Positions 17,674 to 26,449 of a stretch of 64,000 nucleotides of DNA are shown piece after piece. The translations under genes were made by a program, and so were the position numbers. Position 1 is the first letter of the stretch, and every line of letters begins with the position of its first letter. This stretch comes from Acidobacteriota bacterium. GTDB taxonomy: Bacteria > Acidobacteriota > Terriglobia > Bryobacterales > Bryobacteraceae. The DNA lies in NCBI GenBank assembly GCA_018268715.1, contig JAFDVZ010000003.1, forward strand, positions 472,570-536,569, read 5' to 3'. The notes below the pieces were generated by a model. That model had not been told where the DNA came from, ran no database searches, and was given only the letters and a program-made list of their open reading frames with translations.

Positions 17674-18879
17674 TTAAGCGAGGCGAATCACGCTGAGTTC
17701 GAGGATGTTCGCGTTGCTCGAACGAATCCGGTCGAGCAGTTCCGCGGCGGGCTCGGCCTCAAGGTTGATGCGAGCCACCGCCGCCTGCGCGCCTTCAAAG
17801 ACGATGTTCTCCATCTCCTGGACGTTGATGCGTTCGGCGCTGATCGAGTCCAGAACCGCCGCGAGGACGCCGGGCCGATCCATGTGACGCACCACGAGGG
17901 AACAGGTGGCCGGCGTGGAACGCGCGAGATTCACGACGTTCGGCACGTGGCCGGTGTCCTTAAAGCTGCGGATGATGCGAACGGTTTCCGCGGCGATAGC
18001 TTCCTGCGCCTGGTTGGTGGATGCGCCGATGTGATGCGAGCCGTAGACGCCGGGCTCCCGCACGATAGGATCGGCGAATTCACCCGCGCCGCCGGCGGGT
18101 TCGTTGGCGTACACATCCAGGCCGACGCGGAGCTTCTTGTCCCGAATGGCGGAGACGAGCGCGGACTGGTCGACCACTTCGGCGCGGGCGGTGTTGATGA
18201 ATGTCGAGCCGGGCTTCATGGCGTCGAAGAAGGCGGCGCCGAGCAGTCCCCGAGTGGCGGCGTTCAACGCCAGGTGGACGCTGACGATGTCGGAGCGGGC
18301 GGCGACGGCGGCCGGATCCGAGACAGAGGCGACGCCGAGTCCGGCGGCAATTTCCGGCGTCAGACTGCGGCTCCAGGCAACGATGTTCAGGCCGAATCCG
18401 CGGGCGCGAGGGATCATCTCGCGGCCGATCTGGCCGAGTCCGATCAGGCCGAGCGTCTGGCCGTGCAGGCCGCGGGCCTTGGAGAACTCCGCCTTGTTCC
18501 ACTGGCCGTTGCGCAACGCGGTAACGTTGTCGGCCAGGCGGCGGTCGAGCGCCATAATGAGTCCGAACGCCAGTTCGGCGACGGCGATGGAGTTCTTGCC
18601 CGGACAGTTGGAGACGTAGATGCCGCGTTTGGAAGCCGCCGCGACATCGATGGTGTTGTAGCCGGCGCCGGCTCGAACGATGAGCTTCAGGGAGCCGGCG
18701 GCGAGGATTGCTTCGGTTACCTTGGTGGATCGGACCACGAGGACGTCGGGACGCCAGGCGGCCACTTCCGCCGCAAGCGCCTCGTCCTTGAGGCCCGGTT
18801 GGGATGAGACGGCGCATCCGGCCAGGGTCAGACCGTCGATGCCCGTTTGTTCGAATTTGTCCGCGATGAGTACACGCAC
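17674..18879 (-). CDS. serA: D-3-phosphoglycerate dehydrogenase with C-terminal ACT domain
   Basis: 401 residues from GTG 18879; the longer frame to 18966 would overlap the next gene and lacks similarity. It shows the D-2-hydroxyacid dehydrogenase layout: substrate-binding halves, the NAD-binding GLIGLGQIGRE, and the catalytic Arg and Glu regions followed by His in SHHIGASTNQAQ, the SerA-type motif. The last 75 residues form an ACT domain (LVVRHMDRPGVLAAVL), the usual serine-sensing element. It catalyses the first step of serine synthesis from 3-phosphoglycerate. Its length resembles the short E. coli-type enzyme rather than the long mycobacterial form. Confidence 0.9.
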   Translation of the reverse strand: MRVLIADKFEQTGIDGLTLAGCAVSSQPGLKDEALAAEVAAWRPDVLVVRSTKVTEAILAAGSLKLIVRAGAGYNTIDVAAASKRGIYVSNCPGKNSIAVAELAFGLIMALDRRLADNVTALRNGQWNKAEFSKARGLHGQTLGLIGLGQIGREMIPRARGFGLNIVAWSRSLTPEIAAGLGVASVSDPAAVAARSDIVSVHLALNAATRGLLGAAFFDAMKPGSTFINTARAEVVDQSALVSAIRDKKLRVGLDVYANEPAGGAGEFADPIVREPGVYGSHHIGASTNQAQEAIAAETVRIIRSFKDTGHVPNVVNLARSTPATCSLVVRHMDRPGVLAAVLDSISAERINVQEMENIVFEGAQAAVARINLEAEPAAELLDRIRSSNANILELSVIRLA

Positions 18880-18911
18880 GATTGCATGATATCGCCGGAT
18901 ATTCGCCGAAG

Positions 18912-20279
18912 CTAGGCGGCGAATTCGGGCGGGACAGGGAATAGCGTGCCGCGGCCGAGGAGCCAATCCGGGTCGAGCCGGCGCTTCACGTCCATCATGG
19001 CCCGGATGTGTTCGGGCGCGTACTGGATGGCGAGCAGATAGGCCTTGCGCTTGCCGAGCCCGTGCTCAGCGGAGACGGTTCCACCCAGGTCCACGACTTT
19101 ACGGGCGAACTCCGACAGCAGAGCGGCGGCGGCTTCCGCCTGGGGCTTTGAGGCCGGCAGCATGTTGACGTGTACGTGGGCGTCGCCGATGTGGCCGAAG
19201 ATCACGTATTGGCCGGGCAGTTCCTGTTCGAGACGATCGCGATAACCGGCGAGCATTTCGGAATTGCGGGCGATGGGAACCGCGTAATCCGTGCCCATTT
19301 TCATGAAGCCTCTTTCAAGGACCGTGGCGTTCACCAGTTCCGGCAGGGAGTGACGGAAGGCGCGGAATCGCTCGCGGTCCTTGGCGGACATGGCGAACCA
19401 GGAGGCGTCGATGTCGGCGCCCGCTTCCGTGAGGTAGCGCTCCCAGGCGTCGACGTCGTCGCCCTCGGCTTCAATGAGCAGCGCCGCGCCCGCGCCTCTG
19501 GGGATGTCGGGGTAACGGCCGCGCAGCAGGTTGAGGGAGTTGCGGTCCAGGTACTCGAGCATATTGAGGCCGACAATGGGACGCCAGGCGTCGACGGCGG
19601 CGAGGGCGCGGGCGTCGGCGTCGAAGAAGATCACGCCGGAGAACACCTCCTCCTGGACGGGGAGCAACGCGAGCTTGGCTTCAAGGATCACGCCGAGGGT
19701 TCCTTCGGAGCCGCAGAACAGGTCGATCCAATCCATTCCGGGTTGCAAACGATAGCCCGCGGTGTACTTCGTGGTGGCGGGCAGCGGGATTGCAGGAACT
19801 TCGAAATCGACGGTCTCGCCGCGGGCGAATTCGCGCACGGAGCCGTCCATCAGGGCGACTTTCAGGCCGAGGATGTTCCGGCGCGCGCTGCCGTAACGGA
19901 AGCTGCGAGATCCGCTCGCATTGGTGGCGACGACGCCGCCGATGGAGGCGGTCCACTCGGTTGGGTCGGGCGCGAAGAACTGCCCGGTGCGAGCCAGCGC
20001 CTGACCGAGTTCGACCAGGCTGACGGCCGCGCCGGCCCATGCAGCGCCCTTTTCGACGTCGAGCCGGCGGAATTTCTCCAAAGAGATGACGAGGCCGCCC
20101 TGGGCGACGCGGGCGCCGGTAAGCCCGGAGCCGGCGCCCGCGAGAGTGACGGGCGTGCGGGCGGCGCGGGCTCGGACCAGCGCGTCGACGAGTTCGCTTT
20201 CCTCGCGCGGGACGGACAATTCATCGGCCCATCCCTGGAATCCTGAAGCATCGGTGACGTAGGCGGGACTTACGGTCAT
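18912..20279 (-). CDS. FAD-linked oxidase, glycolate oxidase GlcD / D-lactate dehydrogenase type
   Basis: 455 residues. The PCMH FAD-binding domain has VTLAGAGSGLTGARVAQGG near residue 45 and ASIGGVVATNASGSRSFRYGS near 110, both typical of GlcD and D-lactate dehydrogenases. The C-terminal domain contains GHIGDAHVHVNM and VSAEHGLGKRK, the substrate/metal-binding histidine motifs of the family. It oxidises a 2-hydroxyacid such as glycolate or D-lactate. No GlcE or GlcF gene is adjacent, so it may act as a single-subunit enzyme. It is followed 32 bases later by serA on the same strand. Confidence 0.88.
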   Translation of the reverse strand: MTVSPAYVTDASGFQGWADELSVPREESELVDALVRARAARTPVTLAGAGSGLTGARVAQGGLVISLEKFRRLDVEKGAAWAGAAVSLVELGQALARTGQFFAPDPTEWTASIGGVVATNASGSRSFRYGSARRNILGLKVALMDGSVREFARGETVDFEVPAIPLPATTKYTAGYRLQPGMDWIDLFCGSEGTLGVILEAKLALLPVQEEVFSGVIFFDADARALAAVDAWRPIVGLNMLEYLDRNSLNLLRGRYPDIPRGAGAALLIEAEGDDVDAWERYLTEAGADIDASWFAMSAKDRERFRAFRHSLPELVNATVLERGFMKMGTDYAVPIARNSEMLAGYRDRLEQELPGQYVIFGHIGDAHVHVNMLPASKPQAEAAAALLSEFARKVVDLGGTVSAEHGLGKRKAYLLAIQYAPEHIRAMMDVKRRLDPDWLLGRGTLFPVPPEFAA

Positions 20280-20370
20280 TCCTACCAGGATAGCGTCCGG
20301 AGCGGTTTTACAAATAATTCACAGCCTGTGCACGACTCATTTCGGAAAACACCATAACATCGACACAATT

Positions 20371-21714
20371 ATGAGAATCAAATGGACTTCGATGGGACTC
20401 GCGATGGCGGCCGCGGCGCCGGTCGCATTGCTGGCTTTTAGCACCGGGCCTCCAACCAAGCGCACGGGAGCGCCGATTGACGGGTCGCTGGACTGTTCGG
20501 CGTGCCACCGCACCTACGCTCCCGCCAATTCGGACACCAAGGGCACTGTCCGCATTTCGGCCGGAGCCTACACGCCCGGCGTAAAGCAGACGATTTCGGT
20601 GACGGTGCAACGCGCCGAGGCGGTTCGCTGGGGATTCCAACTGACCGCGCGCCTGGCCAGCGACGAATCAAAACAGGCGGGCACGTTCGCCGTGAACGAC
20701 CTGGTGCGCGTTCGCTGCGACACAACGCCGGCTACCGATGGGCCCTGCAACGGCGCACTGGAGTTTCCCGAGCATAAGGCCGCGCCCGTGACCGCCGCGG
20801 GCGAGGGCTACACGTTCACCATGGACTGGACGCCGCCCGCGACCGACGTCGGCGACATCGTATTCTACGCGGCCGGCAACGCCGCCAACAACAACGGCGC
20901 CAATAGCGGCGACTACATCTACACGACCAAGAAAACCATCGGCACGAACTGCGCGCTGCGGAGCCAGCCGACGATTACTAGAGTGGTGAACGGCGCCTCG
21001 TTCGGCGACGGTCTGGCGGCGAATACGCTGATCACGATCTTCGGGAGCAACCTGGCGGCGGGCAACGCAAAGCGCACCGTGGACGCTGGATATATGGTGA
21101 ACGGCGCGTTTCCCAAGGCGCTGGGGTGCATCGCCGTGGAGATCGACGGCAAGCGGGCCCCGATCACCTATTCGCAGGGCGATCAGATCAACCTGCAGGT
21201 TCCGACCACTGCGAACACGGGGCCTGTGCGGCTGCAGTTGATCGCGAATCCGGACACGATTTACGCGATGGTCACGGATCCGATGACCATTCAACTGGCG
21301 TCCGCCGCACCCGCGTTCTTCACGTTTAACGGCAAGAGCGTGGCCGCGCAGTTCGCCGGCACACGGGATATCGTGGCGGATACGGCGGTGGCGGCTACCG
21401 GCAAGTTCGCCAAGGCGGGGGATGTCGTCACGTTGTACGGAACGGGCTTCGGGCCCACCAGTCCGGCGGTGTCGGCGGGCGAGGTTGCGACCGGTCAGTC
21501 GAAACTCGCCAGCGCGGTCACGGTGATGATTGGAGGCGTCGCCGTGGCCGATGCCGACGTTCAATATGTCGGGTTGTCGCCATCGTCGATCAGCGGGTTG
21601 TACCAACTGAACGTGAAAGTGCCGGCCGGGGTGAAGGACGGCAACGCGGCGGTGGTGCTGCAGGTTGGGAGCCTGAAGACGCAGGACGGGGCTACCTTAC
21701 CGGTCAAGAACTGA
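20371..21714 (+). CDS. Secreted protein with CxxCH motif, Reeler-like domain and TIGR03437 C-terminal domain
   Basis: 447 residues. A signal peptide (about 1-25) precedes DCSACH (Cys42, Cys45, His46), a possible haem c site. Residues about 55-190 resemble the Reeler/choice-of-anchor fold (EAVRWGFQLTARLA; GDIVFYAAGNAANNNGANSGDYI). The last 240 residues match the TIGR03437 pattern known mainly from Solibacter: VVNGASFGDGLAANTLITIFGSNL, then AVEIDGKRAPITYSQGDQINLQVP, ending with a second copy-like strand set. The protein is exported and perhaps surface bound; its function is unknown. It is the clearest lineage marker in the window. Confidence 0.85.
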   Translation: MRIKWTSMGLAMAAAAPVALLAFSTGPPTKRTGAPIDGSLDCSACHRTYAPANSDTKGTVRISAGAYTPGVKQTISVTVQRAEAVRWGFQLTARLASDESKQAGTFAVNDLVRVRCDTTPATDGPCNGALEFPEHKAAPVTAAGEGYTFTMDWTPPATDVGDIVFYAAGNAANNNGANSGDYIYTTKKTIGTNCALRSQPTITRVVNGASFGDGLAANTLITIFGSNLAAGNAKRTVDAGYMVNGAFPKALGCIAVEIDGKRAPITYSQGDQINLQVPTTANTGPVRLQLIANPDTIYAMVTDPMTIQLASAAPAFFTFNGKSVAAQFAGTRDIVADTAVAATGKFAKAGDVVTLYGTGFGPTSPAVSAGEVATGQSKLASAVTVMIGGVAVADADVQYVGLSPSSISGLYQLNVKVPAGVKDGNAAVVLQVGSLKTQDGATLPVKN

Positions 21715-21730
21715 CCGGCGGGGGGCTCCG

Positions 21731-21771
21731 GCGAGGCGCGACCGAATTGTTGGGGGTCCGGCGCGCCTCGC
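21731..21771. terminator. Hairpin between convergent genes, possible bidirectional terminator
   Basis: GCGAGGCGCG (21731-21740) and CGCGCCTCGC (21762-21771) are perfect 10-bp inverted arms with a 21-base loop, lying between the ends of the TIGR03437 gene and ccoI. It is placed to stop transcription from both sides. The T-tract is poor on either side, so Rho-independent action is uncertain. Confidence 0.5.
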
Positions 21772-21779
21772 GCCCATTA

Positions 21780-24218
21780 TTAGCGGCGGCTGACGCGGGC
21801 GTTGAGACGCAGTGAGTTGCCGATGACGGACAGGCTCGACAGGACCATGGCCCCGGCGGCGAGGATCGGATTCAGGATTCCCGTTATGGCCAGGGTGATT
21901 CCCGCCACGTTGTAAAAAAACGCCCAGAACAGATTTTGTTTCACGACCCGCATGGCGTCCCGAGCGGTTTCGAAGACGGCGACGACGCGATTGAGATCGC
22001 TCGACATCAAGACTACCGGGGCCGCTTGCATGGCGAGGGCCGCGCCCGATCCCAGGGCGATGCCCAGGTCGGCGGCGGCGAGCGCGGGCGCGTCGTTGAC
22101 GCCGTCGCCCACCATCGCCACGGCGGCGCCGGACGCCTGGAACTGCTTCACGACGTCCATCTTCCCCGCGGGAAGGACCTCGGCCCGGAATTCGTCGACT
22201 CCGGTTTGAGCCGCCACGGAGGCGGTGGTGCGCGCGGAGTCGCCCGAGACGATGGCGGTGCGGACGCCGCGGAGTTTCAATCCGGCGATGGTGGGGGCGG
22301 CTTCGGGTCGAATGCGATCGCCAAGAGCCACCGCGCCGGTGAGTTGGCCATCGGCTCCGAAATAGGCGACGGTGTGGCCGGCGGCCTCCCATTGCTGGAC
22401 CTTCTGCTCGAGTTCGCGGTCGAGGTCCAGACCCTGATCCGCGATGAGACGGCGGTTGCCGGCGAAGACCTGGGACCCGGCGACGCGGCCCTGAATTCCG
22501 CATCCTTTCAATACAACGATGTCGTTCGCGCGGGGAGTGGCGAGACGCAGCGATTCGGCGTAGCGGACGACGGCGCGCCCGAGCGGGTGCTCGGAGTATT
22601 GCTCGATGGCGGCCAACGGGGCGATGTCAACGCCCGCGGGATGGACGGCGACGACGCTGAATTCGCCGAGAGTGATGGTGCCGGTCTTATCGAAAATCAC
22701 GTTCCCGATGTTGCCGGCCAGTTCAAGGACGCGCGCGTCGCTGACCAGGATGCCGCGCCGCGAGCAGGCGCCGACGGCGGCGGTGATGGCGAGCGGCGTC
22801 GCAATGCCCAGCGCGCAAGGGCAAGCGATGACCAGAACGGCGATGGCGCGCATGAGGGCGTCGGCGATGTCGAGGCCGGCGGCGAGCCATCCGATGAGCG
22901 TGAGGGCGGCGAGCGCGGTCACCGCCGGCACGAAGATACGGGATACGCGGTCCACCGTGCGTTCGATGCGGGAGCGGCTGTTCAGGGCGGCTTGGACCGA
23001 TTGGATGATCTGGTTCAGCGTGCTGCCGGCGCCGACGCGTGTGGCGCGAATTTCGAGCACTCCGGTGGCGGCGAGGCTGCCGCAAATTACCGTTTCGCCC
23101 GGGAGTTTGTGGCGGAGCGCCGATTCGCCGGTGAGCACCGATTCGTCGACATGGGAGTCGCCGGAGACGACGACGCCGTCGGCGGGAATGCGTTCGCCGG
23201 TCTTGACGAGGAAGGTCATCCCGGGCTCGAGAGCGTCGATGGAGATGAAGCGCTCGCGGCCATCCTGGAGGAGCCGCGCCTTGGCCGGCATCATGCGGTA
23301 GAGCAGGGCGATCGACTGCGCGGTGCGTTCCTTCGCGCCGCGTTCGAGCACCTTGCCGAGCAGCACCAGCATGATGATGGCGCAGGCGGTGTCGAAGTAG
23401 TAGTGCTGGCCGCCGAGCACGGCTTGCGCGACGCTGTAGCCGTACGCGGCGAGGATTCCGAGCGCCAGCAGCGACTCCATGCGCAAGGTGAAGGTGCGCA
23501 GTCCGAACCATGCGCCGCGCAGGATGGGCCAGGCGGAATAGAGGACCGCGGGCGTGGCGAGGCCCATGAGAACCCATGGGACGATGGCTCGCGCCGAATC
23601 GGAGATGGATTCCCAGTAACTCGCGTAGACGACCAGGCTGACCGTCATCACGTTCATCCAAAGGAAGAACGCGACGCCGAGGCGGAGCAGCAGCGAACGG
23701 CGTTCGGAGTTGTCCCGTTCAGTCTGCGCGGCGTATTCGGCCGCTTTGTAGCCGAGCGATTCGACCCGACTGGGGATGCGGCCGGGTGGAACGTAGAGCG
23801 GGCAGTAACGGACCTTCAGCAGATCGGAGGTGAACATCACCTCGGCGGAGACGACTCCAGGTTCCGATGCCAGCGCGTGCTCGATCACCCAGCCGCAGGC
23901 CGAGCACCACATTCCGGAGATCTGGAATACAGCGTCTCGCGTCTCAGCGCCTTCCGGGATTTCGAACTTTCGCGCGGCCTGGCCGGATGAGATGAGGCCG
24001 AGACGGAGGCTCTCCTTGTATAACTCCGTGTCGCGGAAGTCAACGCCCTGGGCAGTCACGCCGCTTTCGGCCAGGATCGTATAGACGTTCATGCAGCCGA
24101 GACAGCAGAAGACGCGATCCTGGCCGGCCACGGGGCGCGAAATGGGGCCGCGTCCGGCGGGGAGTCCGCACAGCGAACAGGAGGTCGGGCGCGGCTCGCC
24201 GGCGGCTGGGGCGCTCAC
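21780..24218 (-). CDS. ccoI: Copper-transporting P1B-type ATPase CcoI/FixI for cbb3 oxidase assembly
   Basis: 812 residues from GTG 24218, which overlaps the stop of the small upstream gene (GTGA). The N-terminus has a cysteine-rich segment (CSLCG, then FCCLGC) typical of CcoI/FixI, followed by a heavy-metal domain with MWCSACG. Eight membrane spans surround the ion-binding CPC at 466-468; the phosphorylation site DKTGT starts at Asp510 and the hinge GDGVNDAPA is intact. CcoI moves copper for the CuB site of cbb3 oxidase. It is the last gene of the respiratory operon. Confidence 0.95.
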   Translation of the reverse strand: MSAPAAGEPRPTSCSLCGLPAGRGPISRPVAGQDRVFCCLGCMNVYTILAESGVTAQGVDFRDTELYKESLRLGLISSGQAARKFEIPEGAETRDAVFQISGMWCSACGWVIEHALASEPGVVSAEVMFTSDLLKVRYCPLYVPPGRIPSRVESLGYKAAEYAAQTERDNSERRSLLLRLGVAFFLWMNVMTVSLVVYASYWESISDSARAIVPWVLMGLATPAVLYSAWPILRGAWFGLRTFTLRMESLLALGILAAYGYSVAQAVLGGQHYYFDTACAIIMLVLLGKVLERGAKERTAQSIALLYRMMPAKARLLQDGRERFISIDALEPGMTFLVKTGERIPADGVVVSGDSHVDESVLTGESALRHKLPGETVICGSLAATGVLEIRATRVGAGSTLNQIIQSVQAALNSRSRIERTVDRVSRIFVPAVTALAALTLIGWLAAGLDIADALMRAIAVLVIACPCALGIATPLAITAAVGACSRRGILVSDARVLELAGNIGNVIFDKTGTITLGEFSVVAVHPAGVDIAPLAAIEQYSEHPLGRAVVRYAESLRLATPRANDIVVLKGCGIQGRVAGSQVFAGNRRLIADQGLDLDRELEQKVQQWEAAGHTVAYFGADGQLTGAVALGDRIRPEAAPTIAGLKLRGVRTAIVSGDSARTTASVAAQTGVDEFRAEVLPAGKMDVVKQFQASGAAVAMVGDGVNDAPALAAADLGIALGSGAALAMQAAPVVLMSSDLNRVVAVFETARDAMRVVKQNLFWAFFYNVAGITLAITGILNPILAAGAMVLSSLSVIGNSLRLNARVSRR

Positions 24219-24385
24219 TTGGCGACTGCGGCGTGCGAGTCCCGGAGGTTGCCCTTCTCGTCGAGCATGATCGGGTTCGCCTGCTTGGCGATGTAGTAGC
24301 AGGCGATCAGGATCGCGCAAAACAACACGATGACGCCGCCCAGGAACTTCGGGAGAAAGGCTCCACGGGAATCGAAACGGTACAC
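24215..24385 (-). CDS. Small single-span membrane protein between ccoG and ccoI
   Basis: 56 residues from GTG 24385 to TGA 24215. A GGAAG within the ccoG end precedes the start, which comes one base after the ccoG stop; its own stop overlaps the ccoI start as GTGA. The sequence has a short basic-aromatic head, one span (FLGGVIVLFCAILIACYYIA) and a polar tail rich in Asp/Lys/His. It occupies the place where fixH/ccoH lies in other cco operons, but it is far shorter and no similarity to FixH is evident. I do not recognise the family; a role in oxidase assembly is inferred from position. Confidence 0.75.
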   Translation of the reverse strand: MYRFDSRGAFLPKFLGGVIVLFCAILIACYYIAKQANPIMLDEKGNLRDSHAAVAK

Positions 24386-24386
24386 T

Positions 24387-25691
24387 TTACTTCCTTTCCG
24401 GCGGCATCAAAAACGTCTCATCGAAGACTTCCTGCTCTCCGATGGGAGACGACTTGGCCACAACGCGAAAATGATTGACGTCTTCGGCGCCCTGGAATCG
24501 GCGCGCGGCGATTTCAAACTGTTGTTCGACGGCGGCGCCGGGTTCGAGCGGGACCGCGCCGATCCCGATGATGCTGGCGCCGGGCAACTGCTCGGCGGCG
24601 AACGTCACCTCAACCCGCTTCCCGCTGCGGTTGGCGATCTTCACGCGGAACTTGTTGTAGACGACGCCCGCATCGTCGAGCCGGTACAGAGTGGCGCGTT
24701 CAGGTGCAAGTTGCACCAGCACCGCCCGGCGCATGGCGAGCGCAGTGACGAGTCCACCCAGATAGAGGAGCGAGATGACGAGGATCACCACGCGCTTTGC
24801 GTCGCGGATGCCCATTTTGCGCCACCAGCCCGTTTCACCTTCGACATCCGCGCCGCTCTCGCCCCAGGTGTAATGGATGAGGCCCGCTTTCGGAGTCTTC
24901 AGGCGGCCCATGATCTGGTCGCAGGCGTCGATGCATTCGCCGCAATGCACGCACTCAATCTGCAACGGTCCGTCGCGGATGTCGATGCCCATGTGGCAGA
25001 CTCGTACGCACTTCTTACAGTTGATGCACTCTTTCGCCTCGTCCCGGTAATTGACCAGCAGCGTGTTATTGTCGCCGAGGATCCCTTGGAGATAGCCGTA
25101 CGGGCATACCGTGGTGCAGAACTTCTGCCGGAGCAGCGTGAAGTCGAGGAAGGTGATCAGGGTGACCACCGCGCCGGTGATGCCGCCCGCCGTCTTCACG
25201 TCGAAGTGCATCAGCCGGCCTAACAGGTCGCGCGGTTCGACGAAATAGGATGTGAAGACGAACGCGAGAAAGACGGACGCCAGGCCGATGATCGCATAGA
25301 AGGACGCACGCCACAGCCGGTTGCGGGCAGCCGGCGACCATCCGCCGAAGTACTTTGTGATCTTGCGCCTCAGCGTGTCCTCGAGTTGGATCGATGTCTC
25401 GCTGAAGATCATCTGCGGACAGGCGTATCCGCAGTAGACGCGCCCGAACACGATCGACGAGGCCACGATCACGAACATCAGGAACATGAGCGACAGAAAG
25501 ATGATTCCGAATTCGCTGATCCAGAGTTCGACGCCGAAGAAATAGAACCGTTGACGGGGTATGTCGAACCGCATGACGTTGAAGAACGGCAACGCCACGA
25601 AGATCAGGAAGCAGATCAGGTGGAAGGTCTTCCGGGTCCGCCGGTAGTCGTGCTGCTGAAGGACTTTCAGTTGTGGGTCACATGCCTGCAT
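24387..25691 (-). CDS. ccoG: cbb3 oxidase assembly protein CcoG (FixG/RdxA), polyferredoxin
   Basis: 434 residues. Several membrane spans in the first half hold VYCGYACPQ and FCTTVCPYGYLQ, and a ferredoxin domain has two 4Fe-4S motifs: Cys222/225/228/232 and Cys247/250/253/257. The C-terminal 100 residues form an Ig-like domain. CcoG is a cupric reductase in cbb3 oxidase maturation in proteobacteria. Its start overlaps the SafE-type gene by 14 bases, in keeping with the tight operon. Confidence 0.95.
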   Translation of the reverse strand: MQACDPQLKVLQQHDYRRTRKTFHLICFLIFVALPFFNVMRFDIPRQRFYFFGVELWISEFGIIFLSLMFLMFVIVASSIVFGRVYCGYACPQMIFSETSIQLEDTLRRKITKYFGGWSPAARNRLWRASFYAIIGLASVFLAFVFTSYFVEPRDLLGRLMHFDVKTAGGITGAVVTLITFLDFTLLRQKFCTTVCPYGYLQGILGDNNTLLVNYRDEAKECINCKKCVRVCHMGIDIRDGPLQIECVHCGECIDACDQIMGRLKTPKAGLIHYTWGESGADVEGETGWWRKMGIRDAKRVVILVISLLYLGGLVTALAMRRAVLVQLAPERATLYRLDDAGVVYNKFRVKIANRSGKRVEVTFAAEQLPGASIIGIGAVPLEPGAAVEQQFEIAARRFQGAEDVNHFRVVAKSSPIGEQEVFDETFLMPPERK

Positions 25692-26370
25692 GACAGCTCA
25701 TTCGGGGCATGTGGGCCATCCAGCCGCGCCAGACCAACATCGCCCCTATAACCATTACACTAACCGAAGCAATGGCGTTGCTCCAACGTCCCATCCGTAA
25801 CCCAACCGCCGAAGAGAACAGGCCCAAGGCCAACAACGAGCCGGCGGTTCCCACTCCGAACGCGGCCATCGACACCGCGCCGTTCAACGCCGCTCCCGTG
25901 GCGGCCGCCTTGAGCAAAGCCGCGTACAACAGGCCGCAGGGAAGCAATCCCATCGCCAGGCCGAGCGCCAGCTTGCTGAGCGCGCCTTTCGCCAGAAGGA
26001 GTCTGCCGATGGTCCGCGAAAATAACGCCGAGACGCCTGTCCGGTCGATGCTCACGAGTTTCTGGACCGGGACGGCTCCCGTCATGAAGAGACCCGCGAC
26101 GATCATCAGGATGCCTGAAACGATGGCGGCTGTTTGCTGAATTCCCGCCAGTTGCCCCATAAGTCCCATGGCCTGACCCGCCGCGCCCGCCGCAGCGCCA
26201 AGGATGGCGTACGTGGCGATGCGACCGACGTTGTAACAGAGGTGTCCTGACGCGCCGCTGCGTCCGCCCATGCTGTAGCTGAGCACGATCGGGCCGCACA
26301 TCTGAGCGCAGTGCAGACTGCTGACGACGCCGAGCCCGAAGGGAACGGATATATCGAGAGCCGTGATCAT
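25678..26370 (-). CDS. Sulfite exporter TauE/SafE-family membrane protein (DsbD-like)
   Basis: 230 residues with six or seven hydrophobic segments. The N-terminus, FGLGVVSSLHCAQMCGPIVLSY, has the His-Cys...Met-Cys pair found in the SafE/DsbD-like family encoded within cbb3 operons. CGLLYAALLKAAATGAALNGA in the second half is the matching repeat. Such proteins are thought to move reducing power or metal across the membrane for oxidase assembly; in Rhodobacter a related protein (CcoA) is a copper importer but of another superfamily. The precise role is inferred from location. Confidence 0.85.
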   Translation of the reverse strand: MITALDISVPFGLGVVSSLHCAQMCGPIVLSYSMGGRSGASGHLCYNVGRIATYAILGAAAGAAGQAMGLMGQLAGIQQTAAIVSGILMIVAGLFMTGAVPVQKLVSIDRTGVSALFSRTIGRLLLAKGALSKLALGLAMGLLPCGLLYAALLKAAATGAALNGAVSMAAFGVGTAGSLLALGLFSSAVGLRMGRWSNAIASVSVMVIGAMLVWRGWMAHMPRMSCHAGM

Positions 26371-26449
26371 GCTATCGCTTCCCTTTGAATGATGCAGTCA
26401 TCCATCCGAGGTAACAGCCTGGGGCGGACGCCGAACCCGCCCCAGGCAA

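Noticed and set aside
21936-23990. 684-codon plus-strand frame opposite ccoI
   Set aside because: No start context or family pattern; the opposite strand encodes an intact P-type ATPase.
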